Part shown: positions 38,573 to 46,287 of the stretch, in pieces | Position numbering within the stretch: the first letter of the stretch is position 1 | Layout: each line of letters opens with the position of its first letter | DNA from: Lacticaseibacillus absianus | GTDB lineage: Bacteria; Bacillota; Bacilli; Lactobacillales; Lactobacillaceae | Direction: 5' to 3' | Length of the DNA: 64,000 nt | NCBI RefSeq assembly: GCF_013407595.1 | Contig: NZ_JABEKX010000002.1 | Span: 434,001-498,000 of the forward strand | Program-made: the position numbers and the translations under genes | The notes under the pieces: model-generated | The model's input: only the letters and a program-made list of their open reading frames with translations | What the model was told of the DNA's origin: nothing | Database searches by the model: none

Positions 38573-38592
38573 ACCAATAGGGGGCAATCATC

Positions 38593-39405
38593 ATGAAATT
38601 GTGGAAAAAAGTTGCTGTTTCACTCGTTTTAGTATTACCATTAGTAGGCTTGGCGGCATGTGGCCAGTCCGATGACCAGACCGTCAAAGTCGGGATCATG
38701 AGCAACGACAAGGAGATCTGGCAGGACATCCAAAAGCGCCTGAAGAAACAAGACGTCAACATCAAGCTGGTGGAGTTCACGGACTACAACACGCCGAACC
38801 AGGCGCTGCTCGATGGGGATGTGGACCTGAATTCCTTCCAGCACCACGACTTCTTGGACAACTGGAACAAGAAGCACGATGCGAAGTTGACCGCGATCGG
38901 GAATACCTACATCGGCCCGATCCGCGCCTACTCCGATCGCCTCAAGTCGCTTCAGGACCTGAAGCAGGGCGACGAGGTCTCGGTCCCGAACGACGCGACC
39001 AACGAAGGCCGCGCGCTGGAGCTGCTCGAGCAGCAGGGGCTGATCAAAGTCAAAGACGTTGCGACGCCGACCGTCCGGGATATCACCGAGAACAAGCTTA
39101 ACTTGAAGTTCACCGAACTGGACGCAGCCCAGACTGCGCGCAGCTTGAAGGACGTCGCTGCGGCCGTGGTCAACAACGATATCGCGGCTGCTGCGAAGCT
39201 TGACCCGAAGGATGCGATCGCCGTCGAGAAGCTCTCCAAGGCTTCTCACCCGTGGATCAACATCATCGTGGCGAAGGCGGCCAAGGACAAGTCCAACAAG
39301 ACCTACCAGAAGATCGTCAAGGCTTACCAGACCGACCGGACTGCCGCCCTGCTGAAGAAGTACTACAAGGGGTCGACCGTGCCGGCTTGGGATACGAAGT
39401 ACTAA
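38593..39405 (+). CDS. metQ: methionine ABC transporter substrate-binding lipoprotein (second copy)
   Basis: A 270-residue paralogue of the preceding gene, about two-thirds identical by eye over the mature part (VGIMSNDKEIWQDI, LVEFTDYNTPNQALLDGDVDLNSFQHH). Lipobox GLAAC with Cys23. A tandem duplication that has diverged, perhaps to widen ligand range (methionine enantiomers, sulfoxide or dipeptides). ATG follows AATAGGGGG. Confidence 0.93.
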   Translation: MKLWKKVAVSLVLVLPLVGLAACGQSDDQTVKVGIMSNDKEIWQDIQKRLKKQDVNIKLVEFTDYNTPNQALLDGDVDLNSFQHHDFLDNWNKKHDAKLTAIGNTYIGPIRAYSDRLKSLQDLKQGDEVSVPNDATNEGRALELLEQQGLIKVKDVATPTVRDITENKLNLKFTELDAAQTARSLKDVAAAVVNNDIAAAAKLDPKDAIAVEKLSKASHPWINIIVAKAAKDKSNKTYQKIVKAYQTDRTAALLKKYYKGSTVPAWDTKY

Positions 39406-39426
39406 CCAATAGAAACGAGGACAATC

Positions 39427-40482
39427 ATGGCAAACGATGCGATCATTACGCTTGACCAGATCGACGTTCAATTCAAAGAAAAAACACGCGCGGTGCACGC
39501 GGTCGACCATGTCGACCTGACCGTCGAGCGCGGCGACATCTATGGGATCGTCGGTTACTCCGGCGCGGGGAAGTCGACGCTGGTGCGGGTGATCAACCTG
39601 CTCCAGCGGCCGACTAGTGGGACGGTCACCGTGCTCGGCGAGGATATGCTCGCCTTGGACGCCCGTCAGTTGCGCGCTAAGCGTCAGCGCATCGGGATGA
39701 TCTTCCAGCACTTCAACTTGATGAACTCGCGCACGATCGCGGAGAACGTGGCGTTTCCGCTGAAGGGCCACAAGTCTAAGGCGGAGATCCAGGCGAAGGT
39801 CGCGGAGCTGCTCGAGCTGGTCGGGCTGGCGGACCGCGCCGGCGCCTATCCGGCCGAACTGTCGGGGGGCCAGAAGCAGCGCGTCGGGATCGCTCGCGCA
39901 TTAGCGTCGGACCCAGAGATCTTGATCTCGGACGAAGCGACCAGTGCGCTGGACCCGAAGACGACCAGCGCGATCTTGGACCTGCTGAAGTCGCTCAACC
40001 AGCGTTTGGGGTTGACGATCGTCTTGATCACCCACGAGATGGAAGCCGTCAAGCAGATCTGCAACAAGGTCGCGGTGATGGATGAAGGGCGTGTCATCGA
40101 ACGGGGCTCGCTGCTCGACATTTTTGCCAAGCCGGTGCAGCCGCTGACCAAGGACTTCATCGACACGACCATCCAACTGGAGGCGGCGCTCGATTCGGTT
40201 CGCCAGCAGCCGGCGGTCCAGCAACTACAGGCGCCAGACGCCTTGGTCCGCCTGACCTACGTCGGCGCATCGACTGATCAGCCGCTGGTGGCGACGCTGT
40301 ATAAGGATTACAACGTGACCGCCAACATCCTGTTTGGGGACATCCAGATCCTGCAAGACACGCCGTTCGGCAACCTGATCGTCGTGCTCAGCGGCCGTGC
40401 GGAAGACCTCGCGCAGACCTTCAAGTACTTGGCGGATCATGACGTCACCGTTCAGCGCCTCGATGTAAAGGAGGAAGCGTAA
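39427..40482 (+). CDS. metN: methionine ABC transporter ATP-binding protein
   Basis: A 351-residue ATPase. Walker [10 protein letters not shown] (about residues 38-46), Q-loop in [12 protein letters not shown], signature [15 protein letters not shown] and Walker [13 protein letters not shown]. The C-terminal NIL domain (about 265-345), which senses intracellular methionine in MetN, is present. Stop and metI start share one base. Confidence 0.97.
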   Translation: MANDAIITLDQIDVQFKEKTRAVHAVDHVDLTVERGDIYGIVGYSGAGKSTLVRVINLLQRPTSGTVTVLGEDMLALDARQLRAKRQRIGMIFQHFNLMNSRTIAENVAFPLKGHKSKAEIQAKVAELLELVGLADRAGAYPAELSGGQKQRVGIARALASDPEILISDEATSALDPKTTSAILDLLKSLNQRLGLTIVLITHEMEAVKQICNKVAVMDEGRVIERGSLLDIFAKPVQPLTKDFIDTTIQLEAALDSVRQQPAVQQLQAPDALVRLTYVGASTDQPLVATLYKDYNVTANILFGDIQILQDTPFGNLIVVLSGRAEDLAQTFKYLADHDVTVQRLDVKEEA

Positions 40483-41168
40483 TGTCTCTGTTAGAAAAAT
40501 TCTTCCCGAACGTCGTTCCGATCTGGAGTGGGGACAACGGGGTCACACAGGCCATCTGGCAGACCCTGTACATGACCCTCGGGACCGTCGTGGTCGCCGG
40601 GATCTTGGGGATCTTGCTCGGAATCTTGCTCGTGTTGACCGACGAAGGGGGCCTCTTGGCCAACCGGCCGTTCTACTTCATCCTCGACAAGGTCGTCAAT
40701 GTGCTGCGGGCGATCCCGTTCATTATCCTGCTAGCGGTGATGAATCCGCTGACCCGTCTGATCGTCGGCACCGGCATCGGCCCGACAGCGGCCCTGGTGC
40801 CGCTGATCGTCGGCACTGCCCCGTTTTTTGCCCGGCAGGTCCAAAACGCCTTGCTGACGGTTGACCCCGGTGTGATCGAAGCCGCCGAGGCGATGGGGTT
40901 ATCCCCGCTGGCGATCGTCATGCGCGTCTACCTGCGTGAGGGACTGTCCGAACTGGTCCGCGTCGGCGTCTTGACGATCATCTCCGTGGTCGGCCTGACC
41001 GCGATGGCCGGGGCAGTCGGGGCCGGTGGCCTGGGGAACCTGGCGATCGCCTTGGGCTACCAGCGTTACCAAAACGACGTCGTGTGGGTCGCTTTGATCT
41101 TCATCTTGGTGATCGTCTTCATCGTTCAATTCATCGGCGATATCATCGCCCGCAAGCTGCACCACTAG
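40482..41168 (+). CDS. metI: methionine ABC transporter permease
   Basis: A 228-residue permease with about five or six membrane helices and the EAA coupling loop EAAEAMGLSPLAIVMRVYLREG. The C-terminal part GAVGAGGLGNLAIALGYQRY is typical of MetI/MetP. ATG overlaps the metN stop by one base. The operon ends here, followed by the MITE-like element. Confidence 0.96.
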   Translation: MSLLEKFFPNVVPIWSGDNGVTQAIWQTLYMTLGTVVVAGILGILLGILLVLTDEGGLLANRPFYFILDKVVNVLRAIPFIILLAVMNPLTRLIVGTGIGPTAALVPLIVGTAPFFARQVQNALLTVDPGVIEAAEAMGLSPLAIVMRVYLREGLSELVRVGVLTIISVVGLTAMAGAVGAGGLGNLAIALGYQRYQNDVVWVALIFILVIVFIVQFIGDIIARKLHH

Positions 41169-41178
41169 ACACCAAAAG

Positions 41179-41388
41179 GGGCTGTGCCATAACGCGGTTT
41201 TAGCCCAGAGTATAAGCGAGACCCCCTGCAAAACCCGAACTTAGGTTTTGCAGGGGGTCTCGCTTATACGGCTTGCGCTGCCCGTTCGAACGGAGTGAGT
41301 TACAGGCAGACATGCGTTAGAAAGGGCGTTGCGTTATGGCACGTAACGTTCTGGAATAGTCGTGCCACCAGGGGTTATGTCACAACCC
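41179..41388. mobile_element. MITE-like element (about 210 bp)
   Basis: Terminal inverted repeats of 15 bp: GGGCTGTGCCATAAC at 41179 and its partner ending at 41388 (GGGTTGTGACATAAC on the other strand), 13 of 15 identical. A second inner copy of the arm (GCGTTATGGCAC at 41331-41342) pairs perfectly with 41184-41195. The sequence inside has no coding capacity. The ends resemble those of IS1182-type elements, by recall. No clear target duplication was found. Confidence 0.6.
41210..41269. repeat. perfect 26-bp inverted repeat with 8-base loop
   Basis: Arms 41210-41235 and 41244-41269 are exact reverse complements, loop CGAACTTA. It lies inside the MITE-like element and downstream of metI, so it may double as the terminator of the met operon, though there is no T-run. 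Confidence 0.9.
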
Positions 41389-41409
41389 GTTTCCTACGAT
41401 TAGTCAAGG

Positions 41410-41476
41410 GTTTTGAACTAGGTTTTAGGTCTTGAACTTAGGTATTGAACTTAGGTCTTGGATTTAGGTATTTAGG
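41410..41476. repeat. 13-bp tandem repeats
   Basis: CTTGAACTTAGGT, ATTGAACTTAGGT and CTTGGATTTAGGT follow head to tail at 41431-41469, with degenerate units on both sides. The GAACTTAGGT core also appears at the loop of the palindrome at 41236. AT-richer than the surroundings. Function unknown. Confidence 0.8.
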
Positions 41477-41599
41477 CTGAGGGTTTGGTACTAGTGGGGT
41501 GGGCCGCAAACGGTCGTCACTTTTTGGGTAAGCTAAATAAACCTCCTCACTTCCCCTTTAAAAACGACCTGGATTGAACTACTATACAGGTGTAGGAGC

Positions 41600-42823
41600 T
41601 TATGACTCCGCGCTAATAGTGGACTTCGAGTCCGTGTATCGGTAACGATACTTAGTGCCTGCCATTACCATGGCATATAGGCATTTCAGTGTCTTGTTCA
41701 TACAAGCCACGACGGCAACCTTATCCCGTTTCGGGATAGGGTTGTTTTTTAGTTCGTAGTAATAATCGACAATATGATTGGGCGCGGCGGCCTTTTGCCG
41801 GATCATGTTTCTGACGATCAGATAAAGCAAGGCACGCGCGTGAGGATTACCCCGCTTATTGATATGGTCTTGTCGTGTGTACTTGCCAGATTGATAACGA
41901 TTCAGATCGATCCCAACGTATGCGTTGACTTGATTGGCATTATCAAAACGACATATATCTCCAAGCTCGCCGACCAGTTGTGCGGCTGATAATGCCCCAA
42001 TGCCAGGCATCGATTGATAGATCTGAAATTGTGGTAGTCTCTCTGCGACACTCGTCATTTGTTTTCGTAAGCTGTCTTCTTGCTTGACCAACTCGATCAA
42101 CTGCCGACAATAATACTGCACTTCTTGGACTTGGACACTGTCCGAATCGGCGGCGGGATAGCTATCCTTGGCCAAGGCGCTCAACTTCTCTGCGTACTTC
42201 AAGCCTTTGGCTTGAGACAGTTTCTTATCGGTCTCACTCATCAGCTTGTTCTTTAAGCAAGTACGTGAGATCCCCCGCACAAAGGCTGGGTGTGGAAATA
42301 AAAGGATCACGTTTAGTGCCAGCTTCGATACGCGAGAGCTAAACAGTTGCTCGACTTCGGGGAAAGTCTGTTGGAGGGCTGTATATAGCTTTAGCCGCGT
42401 TAGTTTGACCTCATCCATCACTTGTTGGTAGAAGCGGTTCAATTGGCGTAACTGCTCATATTCAGGTGTCCACGGAGTGGTCAATCGATACTGGTGATGC
42501 GTCACAGATAGCGCGATCCTGTGGGCATCCTTTTGGTCGGTCTTCACGCGCCGTAAACTCTCTGAATGCAAGTGTAGCTCCAGCGGGTTCAAGCGGCCAT
42601 ACCGTAATTGATGGTCTTGGCAGAAGCGTACTAGTGGCTGTGAATAGATCCCTGTGGCTTCGAAGTACACGATCGGGTCATCCGCTTGCTTGAGCATTTG
42701 GTCAAGCTGAGTGAAGCCGAGCTTGTTGTGTACACACTCGAACTCCTTTAAACACTGGTCACCGCGGTACCAAACACCGTAGCTGTGACCTTTAGAAACA
42801 TCCAATGCGAATACATCGGACAA
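41600..42823 (-). CDS. IS110-family transposase
   Basis: A 407-residue DEDD recombinase. The N-terminal RuvC-like domain shows Asp in FALDVSKG, Glu in VYFEATGIYS and Asp residues in KTDQKDAHRIA. The C-terminal Transposase_20 domain starts at SMPGIGALSAAQLVGELGDI and continues to YVGIDLNRYQSGKYTRQDHINKRGNPHARALLYL, with the serine needed for recombination. The frame is intact, so the element may be active. Codon use and GC are clearly lower than in the neighbours. ATG at 42823 follows GAAAGGGAG. Confidence 0.93.
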   Translation of the reverse strand: MSDVFALDVSKGHSYGVWYRGDQCLKEFECVHNKLGFTQLDQMLKQADDPIVYFEATGIYSQPLVRFCQDHQLRYGRLNPLELHLHSESLRRVKTDQKDAHRIALSVTHHQYRLTTPWTPEYEQLRQLNRFYQQVMDEVKLTRLKLYTALQQTFPEVEQLFSSRVSKLALNVILLFPHPAFVRGISRTCLKNKLMSETDKKLSQAKGLKYAEKLSALAKDSYPAADSDSVQVQEVQYYCRQLIELVKQEDSLRKQMTSVAERLPQFQIYQSMPGIGALSAAQLVGELGDICRFDNANQVNAYVGIDLNRYQSGKYTRQDHINKRGNPHARALLYLIVRNMIRQKAAAPNHIVDYYYELKNNPIPKRDKVAVVACMNKTLKCLYAMVMAGTKYRYRYTDSKSTISAES

Positions 42824-42973
42824 AATATTACTCCCTTTCTAAATTGGTGAAGCTAGCCCGCATCTTCTTCTCGTAACTCATTTCCTAAACACGACCTCGA
42901 AGGCCCACGATCTTAAACCAGATTTGCGCGACGAAGATGACGGAGATCCTTTTGTGTTACGGACTCGAAGTCC
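41600..42973 (-). mobile_element. IS110-family insertion sequence (ends approximate)
   Basis: A single transposase gene plus about 150-190 bases of non-coding sequence upstream of it. A 15-bp sequence (ACGGACTCGAAGTCC) occurs at 42959-42973 and exactly inverted at 41621-41635, near the other end, which fits the subterminal inverted repeats of the IS1111 branch. IS110 elements lack terminal repeats and often make no duplication, so the borders cannot be fixed; homology of the flanking hairpin element shows the right edge is no further than 43015. Confidence 0.75.
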
Positions 42974-43015
42974 CTTGGGTTATGTTCGATTTTAGCTTCA
43001 TCTTCAGTGTAGCGA
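42824..43015 (-). ncRNA. candidate bridge-RNA region of the IS110 element
   Basis: The non-coding stretch ahead of the transposase is where IS110 elements encode their bridge RNA. Structure is visible: GAAGATGA (42933-42940) pairs with TCATCTTC (42998-43005), enclosing the short hairpin GGACTCGAAGTCC. No homology search or fold was run, so this is a location call only. Confidence 0.4.
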
Positions 43016-43082
43016 GCAAAAAGAAAATTCCGGTAAGAAACTGGAGAATTCACCAGTTCTTACCGGAACTAATCTTAGATTG
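43016..43082 (-). repeat. 67-bp dispersed hairpin element, copy 2
   Basis: Reverse complement of the unit at 31532-31598, 62 of 67 bases the same, same length. It abuts the right side of the IS110 region. The loop differs (TGAATTCTCC here against TCATCTTTCC) while both stem arms and the T-rich tail are conserved. Confidence 0.9.
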
Positions 43083-43244
43083 TTTGGCGTCTAGGGGGTC
43101 TGTGCGTGACCGCTCAGCGCAATGTCGCGCCGAGGCTGGGCCTGACCACTCACGCGACCAGTAGCGCTACGGCCGGGGCGGTGGTCATGCATCCACAGCG
43201 TGTTCGCGTCGCCACCGTCAAGCTGATCAAGGAGACATGAGACA

Positions 43245-43269
43245 CCAAAAAACGCCTCAAAGAGGCGTT
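43245..43269 (-). terminator. terminator of yidC
   Basis: On the minus strand AACGCCTC and GAGGCGTT form the stem, then TTTTTTGG. The 43083-43244 stretch beyond it holds no gene I can support. Confidence 0.85.
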
Positions 43270-43277
43270 ATCGTGGC

Positions 43278-44237
43278 TTAGTGGTGGCGCTGCTTACCAG
43301 CGTTGCGGCCGTGAGCGTTGCGCTCTGGCCGGCTAGAGGCTGGGATCACGTTGTCGCCATCGACCGCGGCCGGTGCGGTCGCCTTGAAGGTGTTCTCGTC
43401 GACGACGATCACCGGTGGGTTCTCGGCCAGCTCGGCGTCCATCCGCGTCCGGATCGCTGGAGTGATCATGTAGGTCACGATCACTTGCTGGATCAAGATG
43501 ATGATCCCGCCGGCCAGGAAGTAAAGGCCCAGCCCGGCGTTATACATCATACAGAAGACGAATGTCATGACCGGGCTGAGAAACGCGCTGGTCTGCATCT
43601 GCTTGCGCTGTTCCGGTGGGTACATCTGGAGCATGATGTAGCTCTGGGCGACATACAGGAGCGTCGCGATGATGGTGATTACCATGCTGGATTGACCCAG
43701 GGCGATCCCGAAGAACTTACTGGAGGAGATCTCCGGGGAGTAGGCGACCGCCTGGTACAGACCGGAGAAGATCGGCAGCTGGATCAGGAGGGTCAAGCAA
43801 CCCATGGACGGGATCATGCTCGTGCCGTTCTTCTTGTAGACGTCTTGCATCATCGCGTTCAACCGCATCTGGTCTTCCTGCGAGTTGCTCTTTTTCATCT
43901 GGGCCTGGATCAGGTCGATCTGCGGCTTCAAGATCTTGATCTTCTCTTGGGACTCGGTCATGTTCTTCTGCTGACGCAGCATCAGCGGCAACAGGATCAA
44001 CCGCACCGCGAGGGTGATGATGATGATCGCGATGCCGTAGCCGTTGGCGGTACCGAAGAACTGCGCGAGCCACTCCATCAGGTGCTGCAGGGGCTTGCCG
44101 ATCAGGTTATAAAAACTGCCGAAAAAGCCGGTCGGAGCTTTCATCGTCGTCGTGCTGGCTGTGCGCTGGCAGGCCGCCAGAAGTAGGCTCAGGCTGCCTA
44201 AGCCGCCGAGCGCGAGCCATTTTTTGTTTTTCGTCAT
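43278..44237 (-). CDS. yidC: membrane protein insertase YidC/OxaA
   Basis: A 319-residue insertase. N-terminal lipoprotein signal with lipobox LLAAC (Cys23), then five membrane helices. The conserved Arg of the hydrophilic groove lies in TLAVRLILLPLMLRQ, and MGCLTLLIQLPIFSGLYQAV is the central signature. The C-tail is short, basic and His-rich (RPERNAHGRNAGKQRHH). This is the lipoprotein Gram-positive form. No rnpA or rpmH next to it, so it is probably the second paralogue (YidC2/YqjG type). Confidence 0.93.
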   Translation of the reverse strand: MTKNKKWLALGGLGSLSLLLAACQRTASTTTMKAPTGFFGSFYNLIGKPLQHLMEWLAQFFGTANGYGIAIIIITLAVRLILLPLMLRQQKNMTESQEKIKILKPQIDLIQAQMKKSNSQEDQMRLNAMMQDVYKKNGTSMIPSMGCLTLLIQLPIFSGLYQAVAYSPEISSSKFFGIALGQSSMVITIIATLLYVAQSYIMLQMYPPEQRKQMQTSAFLSPVMTFVFCMMYNAGLGLYFLAGGIIILIQQVIVTYMITPAIRTRMDAELAENPPVIVVDENTFKATAPAAVDGDNVIPASSRPERNAHGRNAGKQRHH

Positions 44238-44330
44238 GGTGTCTATCCCTTCATCTCGTACTGCACACCATTCTACTTGAAGGGCGGACGCCTTTCAACC
44301 CGCCTTAGGGCTGAATTCGCTGGGTGTCAC

Positions 44331-44609
44331 TCAGCGCACCATGAAGCGACTGTACGCTGGGATCGGGTCGAGCACCTGCTCGGTGTACTGCGTCACCTTG
44401 CCACTGGGTGAGGGACTGGCCTTCACGGCTGCGGTGAATTGCGCCATCGCGTCTGGCGCCCCGACCGCCTCGATGGTGACCGAGCCGTCCGGTTCGTTCT
44501 GCGCCATGCCGACGATATGCAACTGTTGGGCCACCATCAGGGTCATCCAGCGAAAGCCGACCCCTTGCACGCGGCCTTGCACGCGGATCCGTTTTGCGAT
44601 TGTTGTCAT
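44331..44609 (-). CDS. acyP: acylphosphatase
   Basis: A 92-residue small alpha/beta enzyme that hydrolyses acyl phosphates. Catalytic Arg20 (VQGVGFRW) and Asn38 (AQNEPDGSV) are both present, with the GxVQGVGFR phosphate loop. ATG follows GGAGGCGAT on the minus strand. It is divergent from the rRNA methyltransferase gene, a common pairing in lactobacilli. Confidence 0.95.
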   Translation of the reverse strand: MTTIAKRIRVQGRVQGVGFRWMTLMVAQQLHIVGMAQNEPDGSVTIEAVGAPDAMAQFTAAVKASPSPSGKVTQYTEQVLDPIPAYSRFMVR

Positions 44610-44708
44610 CTGATCGCCTCCGATTTCTTCCTTTATTTTAGCATATTCTGCGGGTCGCTATGATAGACTGAGCAGAGAAGAAGAACGTTTCGCCTTAAGG
44701 AGGCCATC

Positions 44709-45467
44709 ATGGAATACATCGCATCACCGAAGAACGAACACATCAAAAACGCGAAGAAGCTGGCGACCAAGAAGTACCAGAAGCAGGGGCAAGCCTATCT
44801 GCTTGAAGGTTGGCACCTCGTCGAAGAGGCGTTGCGCGCAGGCGTCACCCCGAAGCGCATCTACGCGACGAGCAAGTACCTGAACGAGCGGGCACTCAAG
44901 CCGTTTTACGCGCTCACAACGGAGATCTCGCCGGAAGTGGCCAAGCACCTCGCCGAGACGCCGACACCGCAAGGGATCTTTGCGGTCATGCCGCTGGTCG
45001 CAGGCACGCTCGACAAGGCACTAGCCGGTCAGTTCCTGTTGCTGGATGGGATCCAGGACCCGGGTAACGTGGGGACGCTGGTCCGGACCGCGGACGCCGC
45101 AGGGATCCAGACTGTCGTGTTCGGCAACGGGACCGCCGATGCCTTCAACCCCAAGGTCCTGCGCGCGATGCAGGGCAGCCAGTTCCATGTCAACCTAGTC
45201 ACGGCACCGCTGCCTGCGCTTGTTGCGCAGTTGCAGGCAGCCGGCCTGCCGGTCTACGGGACCGAGCTGAACGCCAACGCGGTCCCGTACCGCGACGTGG
45301 CGCCGCGTGACCAGTTTGCGCTGATCGTGGGCAACGAAGGCAACGGGATGTCGGCGGAACTCTTGCGCGCCACGGACGCCAACCTGTACATCCCGATCAA
45401 GGGACGCGCGGAGTCGCTCAACGTCGCGATCGCGGCAGCCGTCGTGTTATTCCACCTGACCGCCTGA
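44709..45467 (+). CDS. TrmH/SpoU family RNA 2'-O-methyltransferase
   Basis: A 252-residue SPOUT enzyme. The N-terminal RNA-binding domain (IASPKNEHIKNAKKLATKKYQKQGQAYLLEGWHLVEEA) precedes the knot domain with DGIQDPGNVGTLVRTADAAG, LIVGNEGNGMS and IPIKGRAESLNVAIAAAVVLF, the three family motifs. The exact nucleotide target is not known; 23S rRNA is likely. ATG follows AAGGAGGCC. Confidence 0.92.
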   Translation: MEYIASPKNEHIKNAKKLATKKYQKQGQAYLLEGWHLVEEALRAGVTPKRIYATSKYLNERALKPFYALTTEISPEVAKHLAETPTPQGIFAVMPLVAGTLDKALAGQFLLLDGIQDPGNVGTLVRTADAAGIQTVVFGNGTADAFNPKVLRAMQGSQFHVNLVTAPLPALVAQLQAAGLPVYGTELNANAVPYRDVAPRDQFALIVGNEGNGMSAELLRATDANLYIPIKGRAESLNVAIAAAVVLFHLTA

Positions 45468-45479
45468 GCCGATCAAGGT

Positions 45480-45509
45480 GGATTAAGAATCGCTTAATCC
45501 CCGGTTTTT
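45480..45509 (+). terminator. terminator after the methyltransferase
   Basis: GGATTAAG and CTTAATCC arms, then CCGGTTTTTG. Moderate T-run. Confidence 0.6.
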
Positions 45510-45531
45510 GAGGCCCGCGACCTGCTATAAT
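45503..45531 (+). promoter_or_regulatory. promoter of the HD protein gene
   Basis: TATAAT at 45526-45531 with TGC extended -10; the -35 (GGTTTT) is weak. Confidence 0.5.
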
Positions 45532-45573
45532 TAAGGGGTGTTGAACGAGGCAATTCATCAAAGGGGATATTCA

Positions 45574-46068
45574 ATGAGTGAAAAGCTTGATTGGACCACC
45601 GACACCGAGTACCTGGCACTCGTCCAGGACCTGTTAGATCAACCCGCCGTCCAGCGGCTGGCGGACTACACCCAGCACCACTACTCGAATCGGCTGGACC
45701 ATTGCATCAGCGTGTCGTACCGGAGTTACCTCCTGGGGCAACGCTGGCATCTGAATGTCCGCGCGCTAGCTCGAGCGGGCCTGCTTCACGATCTGTTCTA
45801 CTATGATTGGCGGACGACGAAGTTCGACCTAGGCACCCACGCTTACGTCCACCCGCGGATCGCCTTGCGAAACGCGGAGAAGCTCACTGACCTGACGCCG
45901 ATGGAAAAAGACATCATCATCAAGCACATGTGGGGGGCGACCCTCGGTGTGCCGCGGTACCGCGAAAGCCTGGTGGTGTCGCTCGTCGACGACTATGCCG
46001 CGGTCGACGAAGTGATCGTCCCGTGGCTGAAGAAGGCCCGTCATCCGTTCAAGACCAGTCTGAACTGA
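45574..46068 (+). CDS. HD domain protein
   Basis: A 164-residue HD-superfamily phosphohydrolase. Metal ligands are visible: His in LDHCISVSYRS, His-Asp in LLHDLFYYDW and Asp in SLVDDYAAVDE. The family lies between the TrmH-like gene and pheS in many lactobacilli; the substrate is unknown. ATG at 45574 follows AAAGGGGATA, and an in-frame start at 45538 lies upstream of that site. The family label is solid, the biochemical role is not. Confidence 0.85.
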   Translation: MSEKLDWTTDTEYLALVQDLLDQPAVQRLADYTQHHYSNRLDHCISVSYRSYLLGQRWHLNVRALARAGLLHDLFYYDWRTTKFDLGTHAYVHPRIALRNAEKLTDLTPMEKDIIIKHMWGATLGVPRYRESLVVSLVDDYAAVDEVIVPWLKKARHPFKTSLN

Positions 46069-46084
46069 CGGAAGCGTATCAGAC

Positions 46085-46115
46085 GCGCCCAACGCAAAGC
46101 GTTGGGCGCGTTTTA
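46085..46115 (+). terminator. terminator after the HD protein gene
   Basis: GCGCCCAACGC and GCGTTGGGCGC arms with AAA loop, then GTTTTA. Confidence 0.85.
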
Positions 46116-46215
46116 TGGCGGGGACTGGTCTGGAAGCGTCGTGCGTTGATCGTGAGCCGTTGATTGCGGCTCGGCCACTGGTTTGGCGTTGCCCCGGAAT
46201 ATTGCCGGGCTGGGC

Positions 46216-46243
46216 TTGTTTTTTCTGGAGATTGCGGTATACT
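46216..46243 (+). promoter_or_regulatory. promoter of the HxlR-family gene
   Basis: TTGTTT and TATACT with a 16-base spacer. Confidence 0.6.
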
Positions 46244-46254
46244 GGTGCTATCTA

Positions 46255-46269
46255 AATGTAAGTGACATT
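46255..46269. promoter_or_regulatory. candidate HxlR operator
   Basis: AATGTAAGTGACATT, a 5-bp inverted repeat around AAGTG, lies between the promoter and the start of the regulator gene, as expected for autoregulation. GTAAGT-type cores occur in known HxlR operators. Confidence 0.45.
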
Positions 46270-46287
46270 ATTATGAGGTGAGAATAC

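Noticed and set aside
41410-41476. Possible CRISPR-like array
   Set aside because: Units are 13 bp, contiguous, with no spacers and no cas genes.
43281-44186. 301-residue frame opposite yidC
   Set aside because: Asp/His/Leu-rich shadow of yidC; the yidC frame has clear motifs and signal.
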